A program made the translations under genes and the position numbers. The notes below the pieces were generated by a model. That model ran no database searches. It was given only the letters and a program-made list of their open reading frames with translations, and had not been told where the DNA came from. Below, one piece after another: positions 16,498 through 24,826 of a DNA stretch of 41,538 nt (its first letter is position 1; each line of letters starts with the position of its first letter). This DNA comes from Pirellulaceae bacterium (GTDB lineage: Bacteria; Planctomycetota; Planctomycetia; Pirellulales; Pirellulaceae): NCBI GenBank assembly GCA_020852965.1, contig JADYZV010000052.1, forward strand, positions 84,989 through 126,526, in the 5' to 3' direction.

Positions 16498-17724
16498 CTA
16501 AACCGACTTATGCCTGCGCACCGTCTCGTAAAGATCGAGTTCTGCGCGACCGCCGATTCGGGCGAATGTTTTCTTGATCTGCTCAAAGGCTTGCGGCATC
16601 GTGCAACGGCTGCTGGCGCCAACGGCTTTTTGCCCGAGCACATAGTAGTGCGGCTCTCCGGTCAATCCGTCCTCGGCTTGACGCTGAGTTAATGGTAAGG
16701 CCGCAGTGAAGCTCCAATCGCGTTGCAGTGCTTGGCAGGTGATCAGCTCGGCAGCTTGGATATCCAGCGTTTCTTCCTCACTGATTTGCAAACGCACGCG
16801 CCAACCCGACTCGGCGTCCATCAGCACTGATTCGATCCCCCAAGCTGCAAGGCTGACGACGGGGCTGTCGTTGTCTTCGTTGTCAGCTAACCTGCGAGCG
16901 GCTGCTACGAACTCTGCTGCCACAGGAGGCGATAAGGACAACGTGTCGTGGTTGCCAAACTGTTTAGGGAGAATCCACGTGGCTCGCGTTCCTGCGACGG
17001 CCTGCGCTAACTGGGCCAAATCGATCGCATTGCCGCAGGCTGCGTCATCGCGACCAAAGAGCAGAGTATGTTTTCCAGCTAGCCGCGCGCGATGCTTTCC
17101 GAATACATCGACTCGGCCGCTCAGCATGTCTGCCTGCGTCGTGCGCTCACCGATCGCCAAACCTCCGCCGCTGGCTAGTCCTAGTGGCCGCGCGAGTCCG
17201 CTGCAGTCGAGGACAATATCGACGAGCTGCGTGTACTCGCCGCGCTGTCGTGAATCGATCAACAAGCGGAACTCCTGCTCGGATCGGCGCTCGTTCGCGA
17301 TCGTAGGATCGCTACCGCAACTAGTGCGACTGATGGAAGTGATGGGCGAATTGACTTGGACCGAGTCGTAGAGCAAGTCGGTGCGGGCCACGGGGATCAA
17401 GTACTGCTCAACATACTGGCGATAGGTCACATCACCGCGTTGGTCGGAGGTGGCAGCGGTAGACATGTTGCTGAGCACGTCCTGGTCGGCTCCCTGCGCA
17501 GCCAGTGCAGCCAACCCAAGGGGACTCGTCAGCCCAGTCCACGTTGGTTCGAGCCGATGGTCACCCCAGGCAAGTTGTCGATGCCCCACTCGGCGCGAAT
17601 CGAACAACAACACGTCGTAGCCCAAGAACCTCGCATATAGCGCCGCTTCGACCCCTACTGGGCCAGCACCGATGACAGCGATCGTAGCGGGCGTGTCGAT
17701 TTCTGGCTCCCAGTCGATGTGCAT
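16498..17724 (-). CDS. FAD/NAD(P)-binding oxidoreductase
   Basis: A 408-aa cytoplasmic flavoprotein-type enzyme. The N-terminal Rossmann motif IAVIGAGPVGVEAALYAR (17-34) with a terminal acidic residue (LLFDSRR) is the FAD-binding beta-alpha-beta unit. A second region with LVDIVLDCSGLARPLGL fits the return strand contacting FAD in the pyridine-nucleotide-disulphide and monooxygenase superfamilies. I see no Cys-pair redox motif. The substrate cannot be told from sequence. It lies 79 bp downstream of the RlmI-like gene on the same strand, with a repeat in between, so co-transcription is possible but uncertain. Confidence 0.7.
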   Translation of the reverse strand: MHIDWEPEIDTPATIAVIGAGPVGVEAALYARFLGYDVLLFDSRRVGHRQLAWGDHRLEPTWTGLTSPLGLAALAAQGADQDVLSNMSTAATSDQRGDVTYRQYVEQYLIPVARTDLLYDSVQVNSPITSISRTSCGSDPTIANERRSEQEFRLLIDSRQRGEYTQLVDIVLDCSGLARPLGLASGGGLAIGERTTQADMLSGRVDVFGKHRARLAGKHTLLFGRDDAACGNAIDLAQLAQAVAGTRATWILPKQFGNHDTLSLSPPVAAEFVAAARRLADNEDNDSPVVSLAAWGIESVLMDAESGWRVRLQISEEETLDIQAAELITCQALQRDWSFTAALPLTQRQAEDGLTGEPHYYVLGQKAVGASSRCTMPQAFEQIKKTFARIGGRAELDLYETVRRHKSV

Positions 17725-17750
17725 GATCTAGTTTCTTTCAATCCAATTAT

Positions 17751-17795
17751 AACCTCGTCCACTACCCCAACCCAAAATTAAAGTTGGTTTTAACA
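17751..17795 (-). repeat. GTAGTGGACGAGG repeat, copy 2 (half element)
   Basis: Read on the minus strand, AACCAACTTTAATTTTGGG precedes GGTAGTGGACGAGGTT (17766-17751). This head-plus-one-arm layout matches the copy at 25718-25779. The second arm is missing. It fills the gap between the RlmI-like gene and the oxidoreductase. Confidence 0.6.
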
Positions 17796-17803
17796 CGGTC
17801 CGA

Positions 17804-18994
17804 TCAATCGAGCCGAAATAACTGGAATTTCAAATACCGCAGTTCAGGCATGGCCAGTGGTGTGGGATGATCGATGGGCAAGCTGCAGTCGGCTAGCAAT
17901 GTAGCACAACGCCGCGTGCGCCCGAAGGCTTCCGCGTTGAGTTCGCGAAAATCCTGGGCGTCAACGTGACTCGAACACGAAGCGAGTGCCAGCAGGCCGG
18001 CAGGCCGCGTAACCTTGGCTGACAACTGGGCCAAGCGACCGTAGGCGGCGATGGCTTTATCTCTCGATTTTTCGTTGGGAGCGAACGAGGGAGGATCGCA
18101 CACCACGATATCCCAAGCCTGTTTGTCATTGCCGGCCGATTCGAGAAAATCGAAACAGTCGGCGACGACTCCAACATGCGCCTGATCGGGCAAATCGTTC
18201 ATCGACCAGTGCTGTTGAGCTGCCTCGATGGCTGGTCCGGCGATGTCGACGGAGGTCACATGCGCGGCGCCACCGCATCCAGCCGCAACGGAGAAACCAC
18301 CATTAAAACTAAATAAATTCAACACGCGACAGTCGCGGCTGAGTCGCTGCACCAGTGCGCGATTGTCGCGCTGATCAAGGAAGAAGCCGGTCTTTTGTCC
18401 CTGCATCACGTCGGCGGTAAATCGCAGACCATTTTCCAAAAAGCCAACCGGCAACTCGGGCAGCTCGCCGACCAGCAGCTCCCCTCCCCTGCCCCGCTGG
18501 CGCGTACGCAGCACGACACTGGCAAGCGGCGTATGTTGACACAGCCACTCGGCAATACCCGGTGGCTGATAAAAGGCTTCTGGTGCACCACCGTCGAGTT
18601 TCAAAACCGCAGTGCGATCGTAGACGTCGATGATCAATCCCGGCAGGCCGTCCCCTTCCCCGGCCACCAAGCGATAACCCGTCGTGCGCCCATCAAAGGC
18701 TCTGCGCCGCAAAGCGATGGCGGCCTGCAATTGCCCGATCAACCAATTGTCGTCCAATGCGAAGGGTGGATGCGTGCGGCAGACTCGCAATGGTATGGCG
18801 TGTTGGGGATCGTAGATGCCGCTAGCCAGCCGTTTGTCGCCGCGCCGATCGCTGAGTACCGCCACGGAACCGCTTGCGGCTGGGACCAGGTCGATTGCGT
18901 CGGAATAAAGCCATACGTGCCCACGTTTGATCGCTCGCGTTAGCTCTTTGCGCAAACGGACCCCAACGGCCTTACCTTCACGAACTAATTGCAT
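17804..18994 (-). CDS. rlmI: RlmI-like 23S rRNA (cytosine-5) methyltransferase
   Basis: A 396-aa enzyme of the COG1092 family, which transfers methyl from S-adenosylmethionine to cytosine in 23S rRNA. An N-terminal PUA-type RNA-binding domain (about 1-75; KRGHVWLYSDAID) is followed by the family linker (AGEGDGLPGLIIDVYD). The methyltransferase domain has motif I LNLFSFNGGFSVAA, an acidic ribose-binding SVDIA and the catalytic-loop region VVCDPPSFA. GQKTGFFLDQRDNR is another hallmark. The frame is open to a TTG at 19030, but that codon lies within a dispersed repeat. The ATG at 18994 gives exactly the E. coli RlmI length. The exact target base is inferred. Confidence 0.85.
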   Translation of the reverse strand: MQLVREGKAVGVRLRKELTRAIKRGHVWLYSDAIDLVPAASGSVAVLSDRRGDKRLASGIYDPQHAIPLRVCRTHPPFALDDNWLIGQLQAAIALRRRAFDGRTTGYRLVAGEGDGLPGLIIDVYDRTAVLKLDGGAPEAFYQPPGIAEWLCQHTPLASVVLRTRQRGRGGELLVGELPELPVGFLENGLRFTADVMQGQKTGFFLDQRDNRALVQRLSRDCRVLNLFSFNGGFSVAAGCGGAAHVTSVDIAGPAIEAAQQHWSMNDLPDQAHVGVVADCFDFLESAGNDKQAWDIVVCDPPSFAPNEKSRDKAIAAYGRLAQLSAKVTRPAGLLALASCSSHVDAQDFRELNAEAFGRTRRCATLLADCSLPIDHPTPLAMPELRYLKFQLFRLD

Positions 18995-19018
18995 TGAAAC
19001 TGCCGACTTCCCATTTAA

Positions 19019-19116
19019 TGTAGTGGACAAGGTTAGGAGTCCGTTCTTGGTAGTGGACGAGGTTACGAGTCCCTGTGATCCGTTATCCTTCAGGGACTCG
19101 TAACCTCGTCCACTAC
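19019..19116. repeat. GTAGTGGACGAGG repeat, copy 3, with perfect 26-bp arms
   Basis: One diverged half copy (19020-19042) is followed by a full palindrome. The arm at 19050-19075 (starting GTAGTGGACGAGGTTACGAG) is perfectly complementary to 19091-19116, with a 15-bp loop. The perfect arms suggest recent formation or gene-conversion upkeep. It sits between the divergent rlmI and PTPS genes. Confidence 0.85.
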
Positions 19117-19221
19117 TGCCACCGGTAAAGATTTGGACTTAGCTGGACCGATGTATTGCGACTTCGGTTACGATAGAATACTGGCGATTACTATCATTTC
19201 AACCACCTGCGGAAAAGTAGC

Positions 19222-19719
19222 ATGTCCTCCCAGCTCGGTAGCTATCGCGTCTCGCTTCAAAAAGAACAGTTGGTCTTCAGCGCGGCACATTTCATCACCT
19301 TTGCAGGCGATGTCTGCGAATGCCTTCATGGGCACAACTATGGCGTCAAAGCCGAAGTGGCAGGGCCGTTGGACGAGAATCAATACGTGATCGACTTCAT
19401 CGCTTTTCGCGATACGCTGGCTGATGTAGTCAAGCAGCTCGATCACCAGGTCCTGCTACCGACCACCCACCCTTTGATCGATGTTCGTGAGGACGAAGTC
19501 GAGGTCATTGTGAACTTCCGTCACAAGCGCTGGGCATTCCCACGCGAAGATTGTATGCTGCTCCCCATCGCCAACACGACGGCTGAACAGATCGCTTGGT
19601 GGGTAGCGGGGCAAGTGCGCGACATTCTAAAACCGAAACTTGGTAACAGCATCCACTGGTTAGAAGTAGCTATCGATGAAAATCATGGCCAATGGGGGGC
19701 TTGCAAAATCGATTGGTAG
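19222..19719 (+). CDS. 6-pyruvoyl-tetrahydropterin synthase / QueD family enzyme
   Basis: A 165-aa cytoplasmic enzyme of COG0720. Zinc ligands are visible as H23 (FSAAHF) and H36/H38 in the motif CECLHGHNY (32-40). C32 sits three residues before HGH, as in the catalytic Cys of QueD, which makes 6-carboxytetrahydropterin for queuosine. E33 directly follows, giving the pattern CExxHGH. LDHQVLL (about 73-79) carries the family Asp-His. It is longer than E. coli QueD (about 120 aa) because of an extra segment near 90-110 (DEVEVIVNFRHKRWAFPRED). No other queuosine or folate gene is adjacent. Function is therefore QueD, dihydroneopterin-aldolase substitute, or both. Confidence 0.85.
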   Translation: MSSQLGSYRVSLQKEQLVFSAAHFITFAGDVCECLHGHNYGVKAEVAGPLDENQYVIDFIAFRDTLADVVKQLDHQVLLPTTHPLIDVREDEVEVIVNFRHKRWAFPREDCMLLPIANTTAEQIAWWVAGQVRDILKPKLGNSIHWLEVAIDENHGQWGACKIDW

Positions 19720-19721
19720 GC

Positions 19722-19818
19722 TAGTGCTTCAACCAGATTTAAATTGGCTGTAGTGGACGAGGTTACGAGTCCCAAACGGTTAACGATTCAAAGGGATTCG
19801 TAATCTCGCCCACTGCCC
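19722..19818 (+). repeat. GTAGTGGACGAGG repeat, copy 4
   Basis: The element starts 2 bp past the PTPS stop with the head GGCTAGTGCTTCAACCAG, then the arm GTAGTGGACGAGGTTACGAG (from 19750), a ~20-bp loop and a diverged right arm ending GCCCACTGC. The 531-bp gap up to fliG also holds a CCGGCCTTGC element (19900-19993) and no recognisable gene. Confidence 0.75.
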
Positions 19819-19899
19819 TAATACTGTTTACTGACAGACCGCTAGCCGGGCGACGCGTACTTAGTGCATCGGGAATTTGGTAGTCCTGGCACTAAAATC

Positions 19900-19993
19900 G
19901 TAACGGTTCACGAGTTTTGTAATCGCTCGTGTTAATCGCTAGCACGGATGGCAAGGCCGGAGCACGGATAAAAACACTACTCTATGGCACCCC
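19900..19993 (-). repeat. CCGGCCTTGC dispersed element, copy B
   Basis: On the minus strand it reads GGGGTGCCATAG, then the core ATCCGTGCTCCGGCCTTGCC plus ATCCGTGCTAGCG, then ACAAAACTCGTGAACCGTTAC. Core and both ends match copies at 13479 and 31089, so the element is about 95 bp and can sit in either orientation. It lies 257 bp upstream of fliG. Confidence 0.75.
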
Positions 19994-20250
19994 ACACTGC
20001 TGCAATGCTGAGCACGAAATCGGAGTTGAGCGATGGTTATCCTGGACGCAAACCGGTTGCGTCAACTTCACGGGGAAATGAAAAGGGTAGCGCGGCGGAG
20101 CAACGATCACGTGCCTGCCTGCTTAACCGTTACAGCCGTCCCTATTGGTGGCTCTCCTAGTTGATGTTAGCTGGATGACTACGACTACACTCTCTGGCTG
20201 ACCGATATTAATCAGAAACCGTTTCATGGAACACCAATATCGGGTCGCGC

Positions 20251-21276
20251 ATGTCGCTAGCCTCATCCAACACGATGAATGTCACCGAAGGGGTACGTAA
20301 AGCAGCAATACTGTTGATGAGCCTCGAGGAAGATGACGCAGCTCAGATCCTCTCGATGCTGCCGCGGCGCTACGTCGAGTCGGTATCGATTGCTATTGCG
20401 CAGCTCGATACCGTGTCGGGGCATGAGCAAGAAAAGATCATACTCGAATTTCTCAAGAGTCGCCCCAGCGCAATTGGCCCGAACTCAGGCGGATTGGACA
20501 GGGCCAAGAGTCTGGTCAAGAAGGCTCTGGGCAAAGACGCAGGGGACATGCTTAGCGTCCTACAACAGACGCTCGAAGCGCTGCCGTTCGGATTTTTGCA
20601 CAAAACCGATCCGCAGAATATTCTCACTTTCTTGATCGACGAACATCCGCAAACGATCGCCATGGTGCTCAGCAATATCCCCGCCGCAGTAGCGGCTGGA
20701 GTGCTCAACGGCTTGCCATCCGCACGCCAGTTGGCCGTGATCCAACGAGTGGCCGAAATGGGACAGACGAGCCCCGATGCAATCGAAGAAGTCGAAAAGG
20801 CGCTGTCGACGCGGATGGCGCTATTCATGACTCAAGCCTATCGCAAGGCGGGTGGCGTGCCGGCAGTGGCAGAAATGCTCAACGTATCCGACCGTTCGAC
20901 CGAGCGGACGATCATGGATGGACTTGCCAAGGACAAGCCGGAGTTGGTCGACGAGATACGGCGGCTGATGTTTGTCTTCGAAGATGTCATCAAGCTCAAC
21001 GACAAAGACATTCAGATGTTGCTCAAGAACGTCGAGACCAACATGTGGGCTCTGGCGCTCAAGGGGGCCAGCGCACCGCTCCAGGAGAAAATTCTGGGGA
21101 ATATGTCGCAACGGGCAGCCGACATGCTCCGCGAGGAGATGGAATTCTTGGGCAAAGTGCGTTTGAGCGAAGTCGAGGCCATGCAACAAAAGATTGTCGA
21201 TGTGGTTCGCTCGCTCGAAGACGCTGGCCAGTTGGCAAGACCCACCGAGGACCAAGAAGAGGAGTTTGTGGCCTAA
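20251..21276 (+). CDS. fliG: Flagellar motor switch protein FliG
   Basis: A 341-aa cytoplasmic C-ring protein that links the MS ring to the rotor and contacts the MotA stator. The N-terminal domain (1-105) begins VRKAAILLMSLEEDDAAQIL. The middle domain holds the conserved EHPQ motif (131-134). A Gly-Gly linker (201-202) precedes the second armadillo-like unit. The hinge MFVFEDV (240-246) leads to the C-terminal domain with ALALKGASAPLQEKILGNM and a charged torque helix (about 286-300). Length is standard. No other flagellar gene is adjacent, which is unusual since fliG normally sits beside fliF/fliH. A Met at residue 9 is an alternative start. A diverged paralogue is at the left edge of the window. 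Confidence 0.95.
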   Translation: MSLASSNTMNVTEGVRKAAILLMSLEEDDAAQILSMLPRRYVESVSIAIAQLDTVSGHEQEKIILEFLKSRPSAIGPNSGGLDRAKSLVKKALGKDAGDMLSVLQQTLEALPFGFLHKTDPQNILTFLIDEHPQTIAMVLSNIPAAVAAGVLNGLPSARQLAVIQRVAEMGQTSPDAIEEVEKALSTRMALFMTQAYRKAGGVPAVAEMLNVSDRSTERTIMDGLAKDKPELVDEIRRLMFVFEDVIKLNDKDIQMLLKNVETNMWALALKGASAPLQEKILGNMSQRAADMLREEMEFLGKVRLSEVEAMQQKIVDVVRSLEDAGQLARPTEDQEEEFVA

Positions 21277-21353
21277 CCACTCCTTGGTTTTATGCCGCGC
21301 TTGCGGGATACTGCATCGTCTCATAAGCACCCACGCATAAGATTAGCTCCCCC

Positions 21354-23984
21354 ATGAACGTTTCGCCCATGATGCGCCAGTACCAAGAGGCCAAGGCGGC
21401 CTGTGGCGATGCGCTGCTGCTGTTTCGTATGGGGGACTTCTACGAACTGTTTCATGAAGACGCCAAGACCTGCGCCCGCGTGCTAGGCTTGACGCTCACC
21501 AGCCGCGACAAGGGGGAAAATCCAATCCCCATGGCGGGGTTCCCCTACCACCAGCTCGAAGGCTATTTGGCCAAACTGATTCGACAAGGCTACCGAGTTG
21601 CAGTGTGCGACCAAGTCGAAGATCCACGTGAAGCCAAAGGGATAGTTCGCCGGGAGGTGACGCGGATTGTGACCGCCGGCACGCTGACCGACGAAGCCCT
21701 GCTCGATCCATTGCAGACCAATCTGCTCGTGGCCGTCTTTTCAGCTAAGCCCGGCGCAGCCGATTCGACCAGCCACGCTGCGGTCGTGGGGGTAGCCTGG
21801 ACCGAACTCTCGAGCGGTCGCATGGAAGCGGGTATTTTTCCACGCAGCAAATTGCTCGATGAACTAGCCCGGCTCGAGCCATCGGAAGTTCTCATTCGCG
21901 AGGATGACGCGATTTTTTCGCCTGGCACCGACGCCGACTGGGCCATCGCACTACGCCCCACGTGGCAGTTCGGAGCCGTGGAAGCCACGCGGCTATTGTG
22001 CCAACACTTCGGGACTCAGAACTTAGAGGGAATGGGCTGGGATGAACAACAGGACGGCTTGGCCATTGGTGCCGCCGGTGCCATCCTGGCCTACTTGCAA
22101 GAGACGCAAAAGACGTCGCTGGGACACATCCGCCAATTGCTCCCCTACCGCTCCGGTCAGACACTCGAAATTGATGCAGCCACTCGGCGTAGCCTTGAGT
22201 TAACGCATACCATGCGCGATCGCGATCGCAACGGTTCGCTATTGGCAGTGCTTGATGAAACGCAGACTCCCATGGGTGCACGCCGCTTGGCCGCCTGGCT
22301 GTCATCGCCACTGAAAGATAAGGCTGCGATCGAGCGTCGCCACGGCGCAGTGGCCGAGCTGCTGGGGGACAATCGCTTTCGCACCAAGATCCGTCAGTCG
22401 CTAAGCGAAGTCTACGACCTCGAACGCTTGCTCGGCCGCATCGCTACGGGACGAGCCAGCCCACGCGATTTGCGCCAAGTAGGTGTCACGCTCTCGCAGC
22501 TCCCCGGCTTAAAGGCTTGCTTGGCCGAGCGACACAGCCCACGCATCGTCGAGCTCGAACAAGAGCTGTTGTTGTGCGATTCGCTGCGAGAACAATTGCT
22601 CTCGGCCCTGTGCGAAGAATGTCCACTTCACTTGCGCGACGGTGGATTCGTTCGCGATGGTTTTCATTCCGAACTCGATGAACTGCGGCAACTTGCATCC
22701 GGCGGTAAGCAATGGATTGCTGAATACCAGGCACAACAGATCCAGCAGACTGGAATCACGAGTCTCAAAGTTGGCTACACCAAAGTCTTTGGCTACTACT
22801 TGGAAGTGACCAACGTTCATAAAGAGAAGATCCCGCCCCACTTCGTGCGTAAGCAAACGCTCAAAAATGCGGAACGCTACATCACCGATGAACTGAAGAA
22901 GTATGAAACCAAAGTCATCTCGGCGGATGAACAAGCGCTGGCATTGGAGTTGGAACTGTTTCAGCAACTGCGTAGCGAAGTCGCCGCGCATCTGCAAGAA
23001 CTGCAGCAGGTGGCCGCCGTGCTGTCGGAGCTCGATGTGCTAGCGGGGCTCGCGGAACTGGCAAAACGCCAAGACTACGTGCGCCCCGAGATTGTCGAAG
23101 GCATCGATCTGGAAATCATCGAAGGCCGGCATCCCGTCCTCGACGTGACCGCTCAAAAAGGGACTTTTGTTCCCAACGATTGCCAGCTCGGCGGAGAGGC
23201 CGGTTCGATCATGCTCATCACCGGTCCCAACATGGCAGGTAAGAGTACCTATATTCGACAGATCGCGCTGATTACACTGATGGCCCAATTGGGAAGTTAT
23301 GTTCCAGCCCGCCGCGCACGGATTGGCTTAGCCGATCGCATCTTCGCTCGAGTCGGTGCCAGCGATGAACTCTCGCGCGGCCAGAGTACGTTTATGGTCG
23401 AGATGGTCGAGACCGCGCGAATCCTGAACACAGCCTCAGATCACAGCCTGATCATCTTGGACGAAATCGGACGCGGCACCAGCACCTACGACGGTCTCAG
23501 TCTAGCATGGGCCATCGTCGAACATCTGCACGATAAGATCGGCGCTCGCACCTTGTTCGCGACGCACTATCACGAGCTGACTCAGTTGCAAAAGTCGCTC
23601 CCCAATGTACGCAATTACAATGTGGCGGTGAAAGAGTGGGATGAGAACATCGTCTTTCTGCATCGTATCGTCCCTGGTGGTGCCGACAAGAGTTACGGTA
23701 TCCACGTGGCCCGCTTGGCTGGAGTTCCACAGGTAGTCAATCAACGGGCCAAGGTGATCCTCGAACAGCTCGAAGCCGATCACCTCAATCGCCGCGGTGA
23801 TTCCAAGATCACACCACCACGCCGCAACGCCGACACGCCCATTCAACTGACCTTATTCGAAATGGGGCATCACCCCTTGATCGATAAATTGCGCGAGTTG
23901 GAGGTCTCCGCCATCACACCCCTACAAGCTTTGCAGTTGATCGAGCAATGGCAGCAAGAACTTGCGCGTGAATCGAGAACGTAG
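21354..23984 (+). CDS. mutS: DNA mismatch repair protein MutS
   Basis: An 876-aa cytoplasmic ATPase that recognises base mismatches and recruits MutL. The mismatch-binding Phe-x-Glu motif is present as GDFYELF (27-33). The middle domains show the family pattern LRQLASGGKQWIAEYQ and KVGYTKVFGYYLEVT. The ATPase has Walker A GPNMAGKST (about 624-632), Walker B LIILDEIGRGTSTYDG and the dimerisation histidine region LFATHYHEL. Length matches MutS1 (about 850-880). It follows fliG by 77 bp on the same strand, so low-level read-through is possible, but the two functions are unrelated. The TAG stop lies inside a diverged copy of the CGTAGCTCGGTGG repeat. Confidence 0.97.
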   Translation: MNVSPMMRQYQEAKAACGDALLLFRMGDFYELFHEDAKTCARVLGLTLTSRDKGENPIPMAGFPYHQLEGYLAKLIRQGYRVAVCDQVEDPREAKGIVRREVTRIVTAGTLTDEALLDPLQTNLLVAVFSAKPGAADSTSHAAVVGVAWTELSSGRMEAGIFPRSKLLDELARLEPSEVLIREDDAIFSPGTDADWAIALRPTWQFGAVEATRLLCQHFGTQNLEGMGWDEQQDGLAIGAAGAILAYLQETQKTSLGHIRQLLPYRSGQTLEIDAATRRSLELTHTMRDRDRNGSLLAVLDETQTPMGARRLAAWLSSPLKDKAAIERRHGAVAELLGDNRFRTKIRQSLSEVYDLERLLGRIATGRASPRDLRQVGVTLSQLPGLKACLAERHSPRIVELEQELLLCDSLREQLLSALCEECPLHLRDGGFVRDGFHSELDELRQLASGGKQWIAEYQAQQIQQTGITSLKVGYTKVFGYYLEVTNVHKEKIPPHFVRKQTLKNAERYITDELKKYETKVISADEQALALELELFQQLRSEVAAHLQELQQVAAVLSELDVLAGLAELAKRQDYVRPEIVEGIDLEIIEGRHPVLDVTAQKGTFVPNDCQLGGEAGSIMLITGPNMAGKSTYIRQIALITLMAQLGSYVPARRARIGLADRIFARVGASDELSRGQSTFMVEMVETARILNTASDHSLIILDEIGRGTSTYDGLSLAWAIVEHLHDKIGARTLFATHYHELTQLQKSLPNVRNYNVAVKEWDENIVFLHRIVPGGADKSYGIHVARLAGVPQVVNQRAKVILEQLEADHLNRRGDSKITPPRRNADTPIQLTLFEMGHHPLIDKLRELEVSAITPLQALQLIEQWQQELARESRT

Positions 23985-24004
23985 CTCGGTGGTCCCAACC
24001 GAAT
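23978..24004 (+). repeat. CGTAGCTCGGTGG repeat, diverged single copy at the mutS stop
   Basis: AACGTAGCTCGGTGGTCCCA followed by ACCGAA matches the 33-bp units at 5246-5344, with changes in the second half that weaken the hairpin. The TAG of ACGTAGCTC is the mutS stop codon. Confidence 0.65.
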
Positions 24005-24036
24005 TGCATTTCCGAGAACGTGCGAATGACTCGACC

Positions 24037-24579
24037 TCACATCCAAATAGCCGCTACGAAAATCCCGCAAGCGATCGTGCCGCATACAGCTTTGCCAACG
24101 GTCCCGAGTAGCCTTCCCCAGAAGGCCGCATTGCCAATTTGTAGACTGGCATCCCAATCCTTGCCCGCCCAACGCTCGCCTGCCACCGCGCCGAGGAAAG
24201 CTCCACCGGCGCCAAGTAATAGCGAAGCGATGAGCGAACCGATGATGGGGACTGGAATCAACGCACCGCTAAACAGCCCGAACACTGCGCCACCGATCGA
24301 ACCGACGATAGCCAGCGCCGTACCGCGTTTGCTGCCTCCCATTCGGCTTGCACCCAGCGCGCTTGCAGCAAACTCAAGGATTTCACCGACGATGGCGACG
24401 AGCCCAATTGCCACGACGGATAATAGACTCACATGGCTGCGGTAGGGCTCGGGTGCCAACAGCCAGCCACCGAGCGCCAGACAGACGATCAACCAATTGC
24501 CAGGCAGTCCCAGTACGTTGGCGATCCAGCAGGCGACAGCCAACAAGGTGAAAAGAACTGCAACAGAAATATCGAGCAT
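24037..24579 (-). CDS. DUF456 family membrane protein
   Basis: A 180-aa protein from the ATG at 24579; the frame is open to 24669, but the extra residues look untranslated. There are about four to five hydrophobic segments: LDISVAVLFTLLAVACWIA, the next around LPGNWLIVCLALGGWLLA, and a Gly-rich pair. The Gly-rich part (VGSIGGAVFGLFSG and LLLGAGGAFLGAVAGE) is the repeated GxxxG-type signature of DUF456 proteins, for which I know no defined function. It is convergent with mutS and divergent from the FAH-fold gene. Confidence 0.75.
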   Translation of the reverse strand: MLDISVAVLFTLLAVACWIANVLGLPGNWLIVCLALGGWLLAPEPYRSHVSLLSVVAIGLVAIVGEILEFAASALGASRMGGSKRGTALAIVGSIGGAVFGLFSGALIPVPIIGSLIASLLLGAGGAFLGAVAGERWAGKDWDASLQIGNAAFWGRLLGTVGKAVCGTIACGIFVAAIWM

Positions 24580-24625
24580 GGCAGTACTAAGAAAAAATTG
24601 GAATGTGGCAATGCGGTAATGTGGC

Positions 24626-24676
24626 CCGACGCTCCGCGTCGGTGTGGGGCAAGCACATATTACAAGCACATATTAC
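24626..24676. repeat. CTCCG-loop hairpin and 13-bp tandem repeat
   Basis: CCGACG-CTCCG-CGTCGG (24626-24642) forms a hairpin like those at 6440 and 9240. Just after it, AAGCACATATTAC occurs twice in tandem (24651-24663 and 24664-24676). Both lie in the divergent gap between the DUF456 and FAH-fold genes. Confidence 0.5.
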
Positions 24677-24709
24677 TTGATCCTTGACAACCAGCAACGG
24701 CTCTCACTT

Positions 24710-24770
24710 CCGCGCTGCGCCATTAAACAAGAACCTTCTTCGGCAAAGATTGCATTCGCTCAGAGAGCCG
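24710..24770 (+). repeat. AACCTTCTTCGGCAA repeat, copy 1
   Basis: The ~61-bp segment CGCGCTGCGCCATTAAACAA, then GAACCTTCTTCGGCAA, AGATTGC and AGAGAGCCGGAC matches 36654-36716, with about one difference in four. It ends 56 bp before the FAH-fold start codon. Confidence 0.65.
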
Positions 24771-24826
24771 GACTGTTGAGATATTTGCTAGGATACTCTC
24801 TTCCCCCACATCCTAGGAGAGTTTTC

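Noticed and set aside
18995-19030. Longer rlmI product starting at TTG 19030
   Set aside because: The TTG lies in a dispersed repeat, and the ATG at 18994 gives the usual family length.
19985-20000. RpoN (-24/-12) promoter for fliG (TGGCAC...TGCT)
   Set aside because: The spacing is one base too long, the -12 element is poor, and the site lies inside a dispersed repeat about 250 bp from fliG.
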